NCBI GenBank assembly: GCA_973895155.1 | Contig: OZ316895.1 | Span: 17,236,001 to 17,300,000, forward strand | DNA from: Marsupella aquatica | Lineage: Eukaryota; Marchantiophyta | Length of the DNA stretch: 64,000 nucleotides | Direction of reading: 5' to 3' | Shown here: positions 49,101 to 61,754 of the stretch, in pieces | Layout: each line of letters starts with the position of its first letter | How positions within the stretch are numbered: position 1 is the stretch's first letter | Made by a program: the position numbers and the translations under genes | The notes under the pieces: model-generated | Databases searched by the model: none | Seen by the model: the letters and a program-made list of their open reading frames with translations, nothing else | What the model was told of the DNA's origin: nothing

Positions 49101-51984
49101 TTGCTTAGGTTGAAAATACTAATGGGCTCAACCGTACTCCTCAATGATATTTTTGAAGGCCAATGTCAACAGTGCAATGTGCCTGTTGACTTGAAGGCTC
49201 AAAGGTAGCAATTGATTCCAATGTTGAAAACCAATTGAAACAGTCATTGTAATTGTATAACTAATCAAATGGCTCTCATGTGGGCTGTGTCATGACTTGT
49301 AATGAGTTCTGATGGCGTGATATATGCCTTTCAATTCCATGGAAAAAAATAAAACTTGTGAAATTAATCAAAATTGGCAGAGAGTAGTTGGGTGTGTTTG
49401 ACGGATCCCAGAGTGATCTCATCGTGCTGTTGAAATTGCGGAGAGAAAAAAAATTAGTTTTGCAACAGTCTAGCTCAGTGGTCCCCTCTGAAGTCAGATC
49501 ATCCTCTCACATGTAAAGTTTGCAAAATGAACATTTGTCATTTGAGAAGAGTTTAAAGTTCGGAGGAGAGAACCAATGTCATAATGTTTGATAGCAAGAA
49601 TTTTCTTGGGTTGTTATTTGCTAAAAACATACCACAATCGCTTGATGAAAGGATTAGCAAACATGCATTGAAAGTATGTAGCTGATGTTCCATACACATA
49701 AACACATTGTGTCTTGTGGGTTATCAAATTACTTACTAGATGGGGCTTCCACCTTTGTAATCAAGATGATTACTCTCTAAGTTTCCAATTTCAAGAGAAT
49801 GATTTCATTACTTCGAGTACTCTACAAATTGCTTTCAAGAAATAGTTATTTGTCATATTTACATTCAATAAATTCTTACAAATAAAATACAATTCAGTCA
49901 ATCATACTTTGCACCATGCAAACATTCAAGCATGATCTTCTTCTATGTCTCAAGTTGTGTTAGCTCAACTAGACATTTTGGTTTCTCCCGAATGAATGAG
50001 TCACACATATTCAGACGTTCAATATATGAATTAAATCACAGTGATCTCAGATACATCAATCAGATGCAACAGTTGTTACGTTGTTAATATGTTTTAAGTT
50101 GAACAGTTGTTATCTAGTGTGATTCGCTCCTGCACCTTTCCTTGTTTTGCGATAAACTCCTGAGAAGAGTGTCGTGCTATGCTTCAAGGTTCAGCATAAT
50201 ACCTATGTGATCAATTGTGGTTGATAATGTTGAAGGTTTGAATTCCTTCAGGAACGTAAATCTCATTGCATCCAATCCACTGCATAGTCTACTATCAATC
50301 ATTTGGCATGACCAAGAACGATTGAGTATGATGTAAGCCCACCACCTTCTATAAGCAGTTATCAACCCAAGTACAAATGGCATGCAAAATAGATCTATAT
50401 GTTTTGGGATGTCTTGGGCAAAAGGATCATATGTATTGGGATTAACAAACCACCCTTCAATTCTATTATGTTTATCAAACAAATCAGCTCCCAGTGTAGT
50501 TCACGGAATTACTCCAATAAGTGAACATTGGTGACCAAAAACAAACATTTTAAAGTTTTTTCCTGTAATTTTTGTGTCCAAATAAGCTACCTAGTTTCAG
50601 GAAGGAATACTAATAGTTATAAGTATTTTGCACAATTCTCCCAAGAACCATTCAACATTTGTTCACCCTAGTTAATGTTAATGGTTTTCTTGAACCTACT
50701 GTAAAGTAGTATAGGGCAATCATCTTAGCTTTGTCTAGGGTTTGAGACTACAAAAGAGTTGTTTTGTAGAAGGGAGCTAAGGCCCCTGTTGTGGTTCATT
50801 TCCAAGAATAGTTTAGGTAACCGCAAAGAGTTAGAACCCACTGGATTTGATGTGTTATATTTTCAAACCATGTTAAATCATAATTAAGGTTCCTTTGTTC
50901 ATTCCAAATTATTTTCAACATCTAATCAAGCAAGGCTAAGACAATCATTAAAGCAATAATAGTTCAATTGAAACTTTCATTTTAGTAAATATTTTGCCAC
51001 AATTCTTGATAATCTAATTGGCGCATCTACAACGGTGATATAGTAAAGTTGAGTTGAAATGAGTGTTTACTTAGCAGATCTTTATGTACCTCCAAGCATT
51101 GCAAGCCATAAAGGGTAACAATGGCATCTTGGGTAGATTCATGTTACAGCCAAGTTTATGATCTTGAGTAAGGCTAAGGTGACCATTTTCATTATTATTT
51201 TATTAAAAATATGCAGATATTTTACTTTGCCTGTGGAAGAGGGCTTATGTAGTGATGATTGAGCAGAGTTTAATATATATGTTGTAATAGCTGCACCACC
51301 ATGTAAAGTATCAAAGATAGTAAACCAAGAGTAAGGGCTGATTGCATAATTATGTTTAGTAATGAGCTTGTTTTGTAAATATACTAGCTCTCATCCGTGC
51401 CGATGGCTCTAAACGAGGCTGCCCATCCCTTCATCTAAAGATGAAAACTATATGCCCATCCCCAAGTCTATTTTTGGTTCATACTAACATCTCCAACCAT
51501 AGAGGCCAAAGTTGATGGACATGGATTGGTTCCACTGCTAAATTAGCCAAGCATGGATCATTGATGAAGGACCTGTTGATGAAATTAGCTGAGAATAGGT
51601 CCATCCTCGTCATCGTTTGTAAGTGGTCCTGAGAGCATATCTGAAACTGCGCCTTTACTATCTTGAAAATTCTCATGATTGTGAACAAAAGGGATACACA
51701 CATAATTTGATCAAAGTTTGCTGACAATTTATTTATTCTATTGGATGAACAATAAGCCATAAAATTTGAATATTATATTCAGTGAAATTGATCATCAGTT
51801 TTTCCCACCATTAAGGTTAGCTGTAGCTCATCAGACTGTTCTTGGGATGGAGCAGGGCATCTCAACTTTACAGATCATTGCTAATTGGATGACAAGTCTC
51901 AGACATTCCATGTTGGTGAGACTAAATCAATAAAGGCCGATTCACACAGAAGCCATTGTATAATTTGTTGTTCGAAGTCCCACA
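46190..51984. other. AT-rich spacer without supported gene
   Basis: About 5.8 kb of AT-rich sequence, with tandem duplications near 46.7-47.0 kb. Frames such as 48079-48345 (+) and 50482-50177 (-) lack recognisable motifs and splice support. No terminal repeats of an LTR element were seen. Confidence 0.45.
46705..46990. repeat. Two adjacent tandem duplications, 30 bp and 96 bp units
   Basis: The 30-bp unit atccaatgaacacaacctag plus tagtagacag is repeated exactly at 46705-46734 and 46735-46764. A 96-bp unit starting gtccatggtaagacacaaaa is repeated at 46799-46894 and 46895-46990 with a single visible difference (ccagtgac versus ccattgac). The near-identity indicates recent events. Confidence 0.95.
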
Positions 51985-52649
51985 ATGTGGGGTTCTCGGA
52001 ATCCTCGTAATATACTTTTGGAGTCTGATTGCTCATTCCATGAGTCATGTGAGGATTCCCACACACATTACCCGAGCCACTACCAACCTCCAAGACCTAT
52101 ATGTACAGATAGAATTTGCTCAGAAGCGTATGGCTCCAGAGACATAAGAGGTTATACATCACCTCGAGAGAGTGTGCGTCCCTCTACAACCCCCAGCGAG
52201 TCTTCTATACGGGATTATACAAGAAAAACAAGTTTTCCAGTTGGAAAATATTCAGATGGTAAATATTCTGAAAAAGGCCATGACAAACATAATCATGCGA
52301 GACCCATTCAACCAGCTGGATATGATGGGAAGTTTACTACAGGAGCTGATATTCAATCTAATAGCAGTGCCCCTCAAGGCGACTATCACAAGCAATTTAG
52401 GCAAGGAATTGCAGATAATGTTCATGGGACTCCCCCTAGGAGGGGGACAAGTATGGATGATTGTTCATGGCAAGATGTCAAGAACACAAGATGCAGGAGC
52501 AATGAGAACAAATGTTCAAGGGATAAACCTGAAGGCACATCCTTTTCTTGTAACGATTGCATGGAGCCACAGTGCTTATACTGCTGGAGGAAATTACGAG
52601 ATGCTAAGGGAGACTTTTCATTTTTGGATCAGTTTGAAACCCAAGAACA
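51985..52649 (+). CDS. Exon(s) of an unrecognised hydrophilic protein gene, 5' part
   Basis: An open frame of about 220 codons runs from ATG 51985 to a donor-like CAAAAG|GTACTAC at 52649. The product is Ser/Lys/Asp/His-rich and probably disordered (RGYTSPRESVRPSTTPSESS, KTSFPVGKYSDGKYSEKGHD). Near its end a small cysteine cluster appears, CNDCMEPQCLYCWRKLRD, possibly a metal site. The start may really be a splice acceptor further left. I do not recognise the family. The composition resembles the open frame at 56.4-57.0 kb, so the two may be exons of one plus-strand gene separated by an intron of about 3.8 kb. A second frame over the same DNA is also open. Confidence 0.45.
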
Positions 52650-52860
52650 AAAGGTACTACTACATCTCCCCTTCATTGGTAGCAACAATACATATTCTTT
52701 ACTAGATTTTTCCCCGGATTGTTCAATATTTTTGTTATTTATAATCCAACTTGTTCTTAATAGATTGACAAACTATATCTTGTTTTTCTAACAACATATA
52801 TAATCTGGTAGTCACATCTCTCCAAAATTAAACACACCAGGCCAGGCATGGATTTACCAG

Positions 52861-53110
52861 GAGATATTAATAGATCCATTGTCAATTGTATTTTTCTATT
52901 CAGTCAAGACTTAGTGAGGGATAATACCTAGCTGAGAGCCGTGGAAGTAAGGGGAGGGCATATGCCAAAAGGTGGAGGGAGATATTAATAGATCCATTGT
53001 CAATGCATTGGCAATTGTATTTTTCTATTCTGTCAAGACTTAGTGAGGGATGATACCTAGCTGAGAGCCGTGGAAGTAAGGGGAGGGCAGTACGTGAAAA
53101 GGTGGAGGGA
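52861..53110. repeat. Tandem duplication of about 120-130 bp
   Basis: Two units beginning gagatattaatagatccatt and ending in ggtggaggga lie at 52861-52978 and 52979-53110. The right unit has an extra gcattggca-like insertion and a few substitutions. It lies in the presumed intron of the unknown gene. Confidence 0.9.
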
Positions 53111-56100
53111 ATTAGCTGAGGCTGTTGGTTTTACCTAGGACCTCTGGCAATTTTCTCTTTGTGACCCTTCTACGCACTTCACTCCGGACCTTTATCTGGC
53201 TTTTGAGTTTACTGATAAGTAGGGTTTTAGTTCCATTTTGTCCTGTGTTTTTTTTTTTTGCCTCATTGGTCTTTCCAGGGTTTCACCCTTGTTTTCTTCC
53301 CTTTATTGGGTCTCCTGCCTTTCCTGCTGCCTGTGGGATCTTGTCTCCGGATTTGATCTTTCTGCTCTTAAGTTTGGCCCCTAACAAAAACTGACAGAAA
53401 ATACACAGGAATGTCTTAATCTCCAAAATCTTCTGTAATCAACTTCTAGTCGAGCATCTAGTCAGTTATTATACATGTGTACAACCTTGTGACATATTAT
53501 ACATGAATACATAACTATACATACAAGAGGTATTTGAAAGACGAGGACCCAAGAGGTATTTGACAGAAGGCTCTAGTTACATACTGAAGGGAGTCCAATA
53601 GCAATACCGACATGAAGCATTGTCTCCACCCAATATTTCAACCCAGATTTCACCCCTTAATAACCTGTTTTCTATTCAAGCATTGCACATAATGTACACT
53701 AAACTGGCATTTTAGGAAATGATTATCACTGGCACTTTCTTTTATTTACAATTGTGATTTTCACTGACTATATAAAGCTACTTTTTTGCACACGTTCCTA
53801 TACTGTTGACTTATAGGTCTTCACTAGGAACACATATCTGAGCCCCCCTTTGGCCAGATGGCGCATGGTTATCATATCTCCTGGAAGTCTGTGAAATCAG
53901 GACGATTTTGACCTTGTATATTTATGACAATTTAAGCTGACTGCACCACAAGGTAGGAAAACCTTACTAGACAAGGCAAGTGGTTAAAGCTCTTGGCATG
54001 GTTAGGAGCGCATGTAGTGGTTAGAAATTGTTAGGGCCAAGTATTTTCTCCAAGCTTGTATGCTCGGAGAGTGTGTAAAGTGTGTTGGTTCCAACCTCCT
54101 ACTAAGTTCAAACTCTTCTAACAGGTATCTTACCAAGGTTAAACAATCACGTTGATTACAATTGATCACCACATATTTTCTCATAAACATTGCTCTAGGA
54201 TTGAACGTACTGTAAAGTATAGGTGTAACACTATTTGTTCCTAAAATTTGAGGCTTCTTCTCCAATCATGAGTGGGTAAGCAAATAGCTTTCACTATTGT
54301 GCAAAGGTTCTTGTAGATTATCCATTTCACGTGAAGATGATCAAGAATATGATAGCTGCAAAAATTAATCTCTAACGTAACTTGGTAACCTGTAGAACTG
54401 TTTGAACAAAGGTTTTAGTTCCTTACCTTAAAGAGTTTGACAAAATCATTTTGTCTGACTTGTAGTTAAATTTCATTGCCAATGTTTTCTTAACCAAAAA
54501 CCTCCAATGGTCATTTTAACCCTGATTACAACACATTGGCAGCAGTCCTCAAGATGAACTGAGGCCCACTTGGTAACCCTTAATGGCCCTTGTAATGGCC
54601 CTCAACTTGCTCGTCAGAGAGAACATAACTGTTAACGTTGGTTAACATGATGGTGTTCTGAAATTTTCTCAAGACACCATCAACAAGGGATAGTCTTTTC
54701 CTCTGCAATTAATTGAGGTCACCTCAATCATATTTCTGGTCACCCCTACTTCCTTGAAAGGTTGACCCAAGGGTTAATCAAGGTCAAGGTAAGAAGGACT
54801 GTCTTAACTAGTGAAGGTTGTCATGCGGCTTAATTTACTCTCTAAAATTATATCTGAATGACTGACTTACGAGCAACCTTGCAGCATGTTTATAATTTTT
54901 CTTTGGTCAGATACCATAGTATAGTCACTCCCAGATACTCACCATTGGGATTATATTGGTTATATTATGCTCTTTCGTAGTGCACTTTTCAATTTTGCAA
55001 CCATCGTTTGCCCTCTTTAATTAAAACATGTCTTCTCGTTGGATTTGAAATTTTTGGGAAGTTCATGAACCCAAATGAGAGTCACATTATCCAGCAGGCA
55101 TGTAGAAGTAATTTTCAGGTAAATTAGACTTTCTACAAAGGATCAAGCTTAGCAACTGTGCTCCTTTCTACCTTTAAGGGGCTTCAAGAACTGTATTGTG
55201 TAAATTTTAAGCATGGAGGACTGCCTCAGCCATCAATATATGTAAACTAATGGAAACTACCTCTGAACAGACCCTCGACTACCCTTTTTATTTCAGTTCA
55301 ATTCCCCATGAAACATCTACTTGTTACCCATAATAAGATTAAAAAATTAGAAGATTAATAGCTCAGAATTTATTTAAATTACCCTTGCTGTGTTCACATG
55401 TCCTTTCTGAATAAGTTAAGTTGAGGGCCTAGGGGGAGCACTGAAAGGACATAGATAATTTTTTCCCATCGTAGTAGCACGGGCTAATTAGTTAAAATCT
55501 CTCCATCCATCACACTCAGAATAAATATAAATATCTTTTATTGGTTGTGTGATTGGTTGGCTACTTAAGTTGCATCCTTTTGTTTCTTTCTTCACACCCT
55601 TTCGCTTCAATCTTTCTTTGCATGGGTTTGGGTGAATTTCCAAGTTTAATTTCTCTTCACGTATACCACAAAAAAACAAATGTTTACCTCTCCCAGACAA
55701 GGGCCTGCTTTCCACCCCACCACTACTAACATTAGACTACCACCAAAAATATTATTGTCTAAGCATCTATAATTTCATATATTTGGAAAAGTAGGGAACA
55801 AAAATCGTAATGCCCCAGTAGGATGAAATCAAACAAAAATAAACAATGCAAAGATTTTTCTCATTTATCTTTGGTAATTTCTCCTCTTGGTCCTGCTCTT
55901 GGTAAGGTTTGGTTGTTATAAAAATGCAGAGTGTTACTTGTTTGCCTATCAATCTTACCATCTAGAATTTTTCAAAGCTTTAATTTAGATGGACTTTAAA
56001 TATATGGAATGATCTATTATAATAGAACTCATATCACACCATCACAAGGAATCTGCTAATGATGTTTTAAAATTTTCAATCTTTATTACCTACTCGGGTG

Positions 56101-56402
56101 ACATGGCTCCAGCCCACTCAGGTTAATGTCACATATCTCATACTCATATGATACCAAGAAAACGGGCAAATAAAATAAAATGACCAAAATTTATTCAACA
56201 CATGTATTTTGATCCAATTCTTCACAAAGGAGTTAGTATTGCTTTGATGCAATCAGAATGAGAATAGATGCTATACTAAGCTTGAAAGTTAACCATGCAT
56301 GGCGTAGCCGTCAAAATATCTAGAATAGGTTACTCTATCTCAAACATGGCAATCGGGTACAGTATTCAAAACTCATCCTTGCACTGTCTGTCTTTTGTTG
56401 TG
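53111..56402. other. AT-rich stretch, presumed intron or spacer
   Basis: It contains a polypyrimidine-rich part near 53240-53340 and otherwise AT-rich DNA with short frames. No gene, tRNA or transposon was recognised. Confidence 0.4.
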
Positions 56403-56408
56403 ATCACG

Positions 56409-56976
56409 TGGTGATAAACAGTGGAAACCTAGCATAAGACATGTTGACCAACTCAATAATTTCCACACTGTACACAATCAACACAATTCAAGCAGCTCCA
56501 AATCTTTAGAAGATAGATTGCATTCAGAAATTCACAAGCATAGATCAAGTTCATGCCATTCATCATGCCCTCCTGAGGAGCCTAAGTGGAAACCAACAAA
56601 TAGCATTCATGAAAATCAAGAAGGTCATGAACCCATCGAACATCAAAATGCAAGATGTGAACCACCATCTAGAGAGAACCAGTGGCCATGGCCCTTAGGT
56701 AAAGGTCGTGGCATGGGTCCAGTTCCTGGGGAATGGGTTCCACCATTTCGCAGATTTTCATCCGAATATCCGGCAGAAACATTTCAAAGAAGCAAGGGAC
56801 CTGGGGCAATGCCTAATTCAGATGACTGGGTACCTCCTTTTCGGGGTGAAGAGCAACCATATAGTTGGCATAGATGCAAGGGTTCTGGAGGGTGCCCTCC
56901 TCGAGACCAGTGGCATGCCCCTTGGTCTGACTCCATCAAGAATAAAGGAGTTGGTCAAGCCTACGGTGATAGGTAA
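56409..56976 (+). CDS. Exon of an unrecognised protein with three Trp-Pro repeats
   Basis: An open frame of about 190 codons ends at a strong donor (GATAG|GTAAGCTTAG at 56976). After a Ser/His-rich start (SSSCHSSCPPEEPKWKP) it holds three imperfect repeats of about 30 residues: KGRGMGPVPGEWVPPFR, KGPGAMPNSDDWVPPFR and KGSGGCPPRDQWHAPW. The shared pattern is K-G-x-G, P, then W-x-P-P/W. I know no family with this pattern. Composition and strand suggest it belongs with the frame at 52.0-52.6 kb; further exons should lie to the right, but I could not identify them. The left limit is only the last in-frame stop, and the true acceptor is unknown. Confidence 0.5.
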
Positions 56977-59916
56977 GCTTAGAACTCTTGAATTTCTCTA
57001 CAAGTTGGTGTACTCTTTCATCTGACTTTGGATGGCCTTCAACAACTAAGTTTTATTAGAATATTATAGACTACGCTCTTGGCTTTCTAGTATATAATGA
57101 TTATTGGTAGTACTGTCTTGATAAAACGTACAAATCAAACATTCTTAACAAGGACCTACAATTATCATCATAATTAAATTAGTGCACTCAAGTTCTTCAC
57201 CCAAGAATTTATATGAAGTTTTTTCTAGTCTGAACATTTTGTCTTGTTTATATTGCACAAGTGACACTCTAGCGCAGCACAGTAAATGTGATGTGGCAGG
57301 AAAAATTTGGGCATTTAACAACTTTTGTAAACTAATTGAAATAATTAAAGCTTCTCCATAAAAAAATTGTAATGGTGTTTGGAGTGCGAGTTTTGTGAGC
57401 AGAGGTGAGAATACTTGCTTAGACTATCCAGAAGTAAGCAAATCCTGGAGGGAAGATACAAGAGAAGTGTATTGAAGCATTTAAGAGGACTTATAAATGG
57501 GCAAGGAGATGTTCCTCCCAAAATGAGACAGAGGGCTCTATGGGAATCAATGGTCCGTGATATTTGGACATAATAGATTTAGCAATGTGTTGCTTCTACA
57601 AACAGCATAGCCATACAGCATATGGCTATGCATGAGTGACTGACCTGTCCAGAAACATGATATCAGGTCTCGAGTGTGTGCATATGAATCAAGGTAAAAA
57701 GGGATACAGTTGTGTAATTGAGGATAGTTTGGGTTTGGATTAATCATAAGGCAACAATATTTTTAGAAGTCTCCAATTGTCATTAATTCTTTGAGTTGTG
57801 ACTCTTAACCGCATTAATGGATGTTATTCCAGTTAGGTTCATTGTATTTTACAAAAAGTCGAGCAAAAAGTGGTTGTTGATAATAAGTGAAGTTTACATA
57901 GAGAAAGGGCCTCTGGCTGCTGCATCATCTAGTCCCATGCATCAAGCTTGGCAGTGACTCAATGACTACTCACCTATGTCCCACAAGAGCTAAAGGCCTT
58001 CCATACTCTTTGGGCATTTTGGTGCAACATAAAATAAATACTGCAAATGAAAAACTTCTCCCCATGTGCAGATGGCCTCTTGGACAATGACATGTGTTTA
58101 TCATTCTCGAAAATTGTCCATATTAGGAACAACAAACATCCAGAAAGAGAGATTATCAGCCCACTCATACCAATTAATGTACCCTAACCACTGAAATTAC
58201 TTTCCTAAGTTCTATTTGGGATGATGACTTATTTACATGAAAGGCTCAGGTTCATCCAGTTGCGGCAATACGACAAATTGCAACAATAGCTTGTACATAT
58301 TTGGACTCTTATGGCCTGGTGGGAATGAGAGAACATGGCAGGACCAGACCACGGGCCCAAATTTGAACCCCACTGTGCCTTGGTTCGCACACCCCAAAGT
58401 CATGGGCCCCCCAAAAGTTTCTCCTAAGTTGGCAGTCCTCTGCTCCACAAGCTAGTGGGACAAAGCTTGATGACCCTGATCACACTCCTCACTCTTCATA
58501 AAATGTCTGGAGATACTCTGGCAAGTGAGCTTCACACTTCAGCTTTCAATGTGGTTTGAATGGTGGCTGGCTGTTTTAGGTGAGTGTGAAAGGCGGGACA
58601 GGTGGGGATCAAGCCCTAAGTCCCCTGCAGAATCCAAATGCACTGGCATCACACCTGCTCTCTAAGTCAATCTCTCTGATGGCAAGGCTATTTGGTGTGC
58701 CCTAGTGCTCTTACACACCAGATGACTTTGCAGAATTATAAGTCAGGATACTGGCTCTTTAATTTTTAGAAAAGTAACATTGCTTTCCAACTCCCTTATG
58801 TACAACTTAACTACTGGCAAGTCCAACCCAATGTCAATTGGCCATGTCCTGCTGGAGGACCGCAAGTGCTCCAGTTTTTTTATGCCCAAATCCGAGTAAG
58901 GGGTCCATGCGCATATATTTTGGATTGACCCTTCACATGTATTAGAGTATCTCCAGTTGTGACCTGTATCCAACACACTGCTACACACCAACACCAATGC
59001 CATGATTTACCTGTTTTTTTTAATAAGAAGCTGTATAGCAACACGAGGGGACAGCATCACCCAAACGCACAGGACAACATCACCACCCAGTCCTGGGGGC
59101 AAAGGCAAACAGCCAACCCCCGACCACCAACCTATTCCGACCATTGCATCCTAAATAGCCATCTAATCAGAGTGTCACTAAAAAACCATCTAAACAAAAT
59201 GTCCTTAAGGGCCAAAGTAAGTGATGTTTCATCTTTTTGTGTCTATTGTCTTCCCTACTTTGCCTCTTCTCGTGAGTAATCAGCTCCTTACATGTGTAAT
59301 AGTAATCACAAACGGTCTCTCTATGTATCTCTTTGTTGTGAGATTCTCCTGTGGCAGAGTGCTAGTGTAGGTCCTCAGCAGAATGAGCATTAATCCTAAG
59401 ATTCCTACTACCAACCTAACAAACTTATGTAAGCAAAGGGGGTTAGTGCCCTTGGGGTCAAGCTTATGATACAAGACAGAAAACTAAGATAATGTTGTCA
59501 CTCATGATGTAGTCTTGGTTAAGAGCGCCAGGAATTTTGTGATTAGCCCACAGTCTCAGGATGAAGTGGAGTTCATCCTTATTCCGTTGAGCTTGTCTGG
59601 TTTTCCTCACTGACCTGCAAACAGCCGTCATCCCAGATGTTAATGCTATGACTTTGCAGAGGATGCTCTTGGGAACCATCCCTTCCCCCAGTAGAGGGAT
59701 TAAACTCTCCCTATGCCTCCCCACTTGATATAAAGCTCATATATATATATATAAATTTGTGTAAAGTACACTACGTGATTTAGTTGAGTCCATTGGTTTA
59801 CATGCAATCGCTCTTGATCCCCCATAACTTGGAAGGGCTGTCCAATTGATATAGATATGTAAACTTCCAATGACAATCTACTACAGTAGATATTCGGACT
59901 GCAGTGAGGTTCTTCA

Positions 59917-60132
59917 GTTCTTTATGCAAGTCTCTTAGATCCCCTTCACTCCTTCTGTTCGTTAGGGTTTAACCTTCCTTCCTCCCTTCCTATAAGCAGT
60001 GTTTTTAATCCCACTTGTTCTTGGGGAAGTAAAGTTCTTTATGCAAGTCTCTTAGATCCCCTTCATTCCTTTTGTTCTTTAGGGGTTGACCTTCCTTCCT
60101 CCTTTTAAGCAGTGTTTTTATTCCCACTTCCT
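59917..60132. repeat. Direct duplication, unit about 117 bp
   Basis: The sequence ttctttatgcaagtctctta, gatccccttca, ccttccttcctcc and agcagtgtttttaat occurs from 59917 and again from 60034, with several differences. Confidence 0.8.
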
Positions 60133-60426
60133 TCACTGAAGTGTGCTCTCTTTCTGTTGTGTTTTTATACTTTTCCAGGGGAGTTTTGGTCCTAGCTTTC
60201 AATTGATAGGGCTTTCTTGCATCCTTCCCTTTCCATGTTTTTAAAGTAGAGTAGAGTAAGAAAACAGCTAGATGTCCTCTCAACTTGTAGAAAAGGGTGT
60301 CTATCGTAACATTCATGTTATCAGGCAATTGGCTCAGCAGCCAGTCTTTTCAGAGACTAGCCTTGATTACCCCTTCCATGAAGGGAGAAGAGAGGTGAGG
60401 ACAAAAAAGCAATGTGCACAAAAACA

Positions 60427-60696
60427 TTTCTGGCTGGGATCATCTTTCAGTCTTAAGTGTTTTGTGAGAGAGTAGAGTCATATCTAGAGCCTTCACTCTA
60501 GACCATTGGCTCTAAAAGCAGAGTTTTCTGGCTGGGTTCATTTTTCCCTCTTAAGTGTTTTGTGAGAGAGTAGAGTGGCGTAGCGTGGTCTAGAGGCTTC
60601 ACTCTAGACCATAGGCTTTAAAAGGAGAGGGTTCACTCTAGACCATAGGCTTTAAAAGTAGAGGGTTCACTCTAGACCTTAGGCTTTAAAAGTAGC
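60427..60696. repeat. Nested tandem repeat with 33-bp core
   Basis: The core ttcactctagaccataggct followed by ttaaaag occurs at about 60490, 60598, 60631 and 60665. A second unit, ttctggctggg and cttaagtgttttgtgagaga followed by gtagagt, occurs near 60427 and 60529. A related phrase, ttcactctagacaatgg, also occurs near 48420, so the core may be part of a dispersed family. Confidence 0.8.
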
Positions 60697-61754
60697 TTCT
60701 GTTCGCGAATTATTAGTAAGATAAATATGTAGAATGCTGCCCATCGCAGCCTTTCCTTATGATCCTCATATATAGAGTACCTCCTCCCAAGCTTTGGAAA
60801 TCTAGTATGTTCTGCACAGAAGAGGCCGTTCTTGCCTGTCTTCGTCTCCTGTCAGCTACTATGTCACAGTAAACTGGCAGTTGTATGGACTGAAACGCTA
60901 CTGAATGGACTGGGCGTGCTGAACACTTCAACTTTGCAACAGTTGAATTCCACAATGGCCAGGAACATCAGGAACGACCGTCAAGGAAAAGCTTGCAAGA
61001 AAAACTGAAGACTCAATCTATATCTACGGTCTAGTGAGTCACAGCAAATCCACTCTACTAGTCCAAACAGTTCGGCGACGGATGCTCTAATTTATGTTTC
61101 AGTTTTGGCTTAGATCTCTGCCTCGATGTGACTGAAAGTAGACTCGTCAATGTAAGCATTAGAGTGCGCACTTTTTCGTGCAGAATTGTTACGGTCCTCT
61201 ATGTCTGGATGCTAAATCTTCCACAGGCCCTTTCTAAGAAGAGTTTTCTTGGATATCTGTGTGCCCAAAGCTTTATACCATGAGGATTCAGAAGTACATT
61301 CCACGGACTTCACACACCTACTAAATGTGCTAGCGAGTCTTATTGTGAAGGAGGATCTAAATACAGACAGCAAGGTTTCCAAGTATCCCACACCCTCACA
61401 CCTGCACTCCATTCGTTAGTTACTTGGCCTGTCTCTCGATTTCTAACGTCCATGCTTTCCAGTACTCAAAACAATGCGTTCGTACTGCCACAAGGACGCA
61501 TGACATAAATGGGCGGCCGATTGTAAATGGAGAGTCTTTCTGAAGGCAATGCGAACCATAATCCCAATCACCATAAAAAGAGTCAGAAACCCGGAGCCTC
61601 TTGCTCGAGGGCAGTGTAACATAGACAATCAATACACCTCAAAAGTGTAGTCCATTGATCAGGATTGAGAACCAAGTAAAAATCGAGTCAAAATTGTTAA
61701 AGGGATTCTCAATACATTATTGCCGAAGTCATCGAACATATATCTCGGAAAAAC

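Larger units (their letters stand above)
56977..61754. other. Spacer with local duplications
   Basis: No gene is supported. Short frames (for example 58237-58455 + and 60328-60005 -) lack recognisable motifs. An (AT)n run is at about 59738-59751. Duplications are listed separately. The right end holds the P0 3' untranslated region. Confidence 0.45.
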
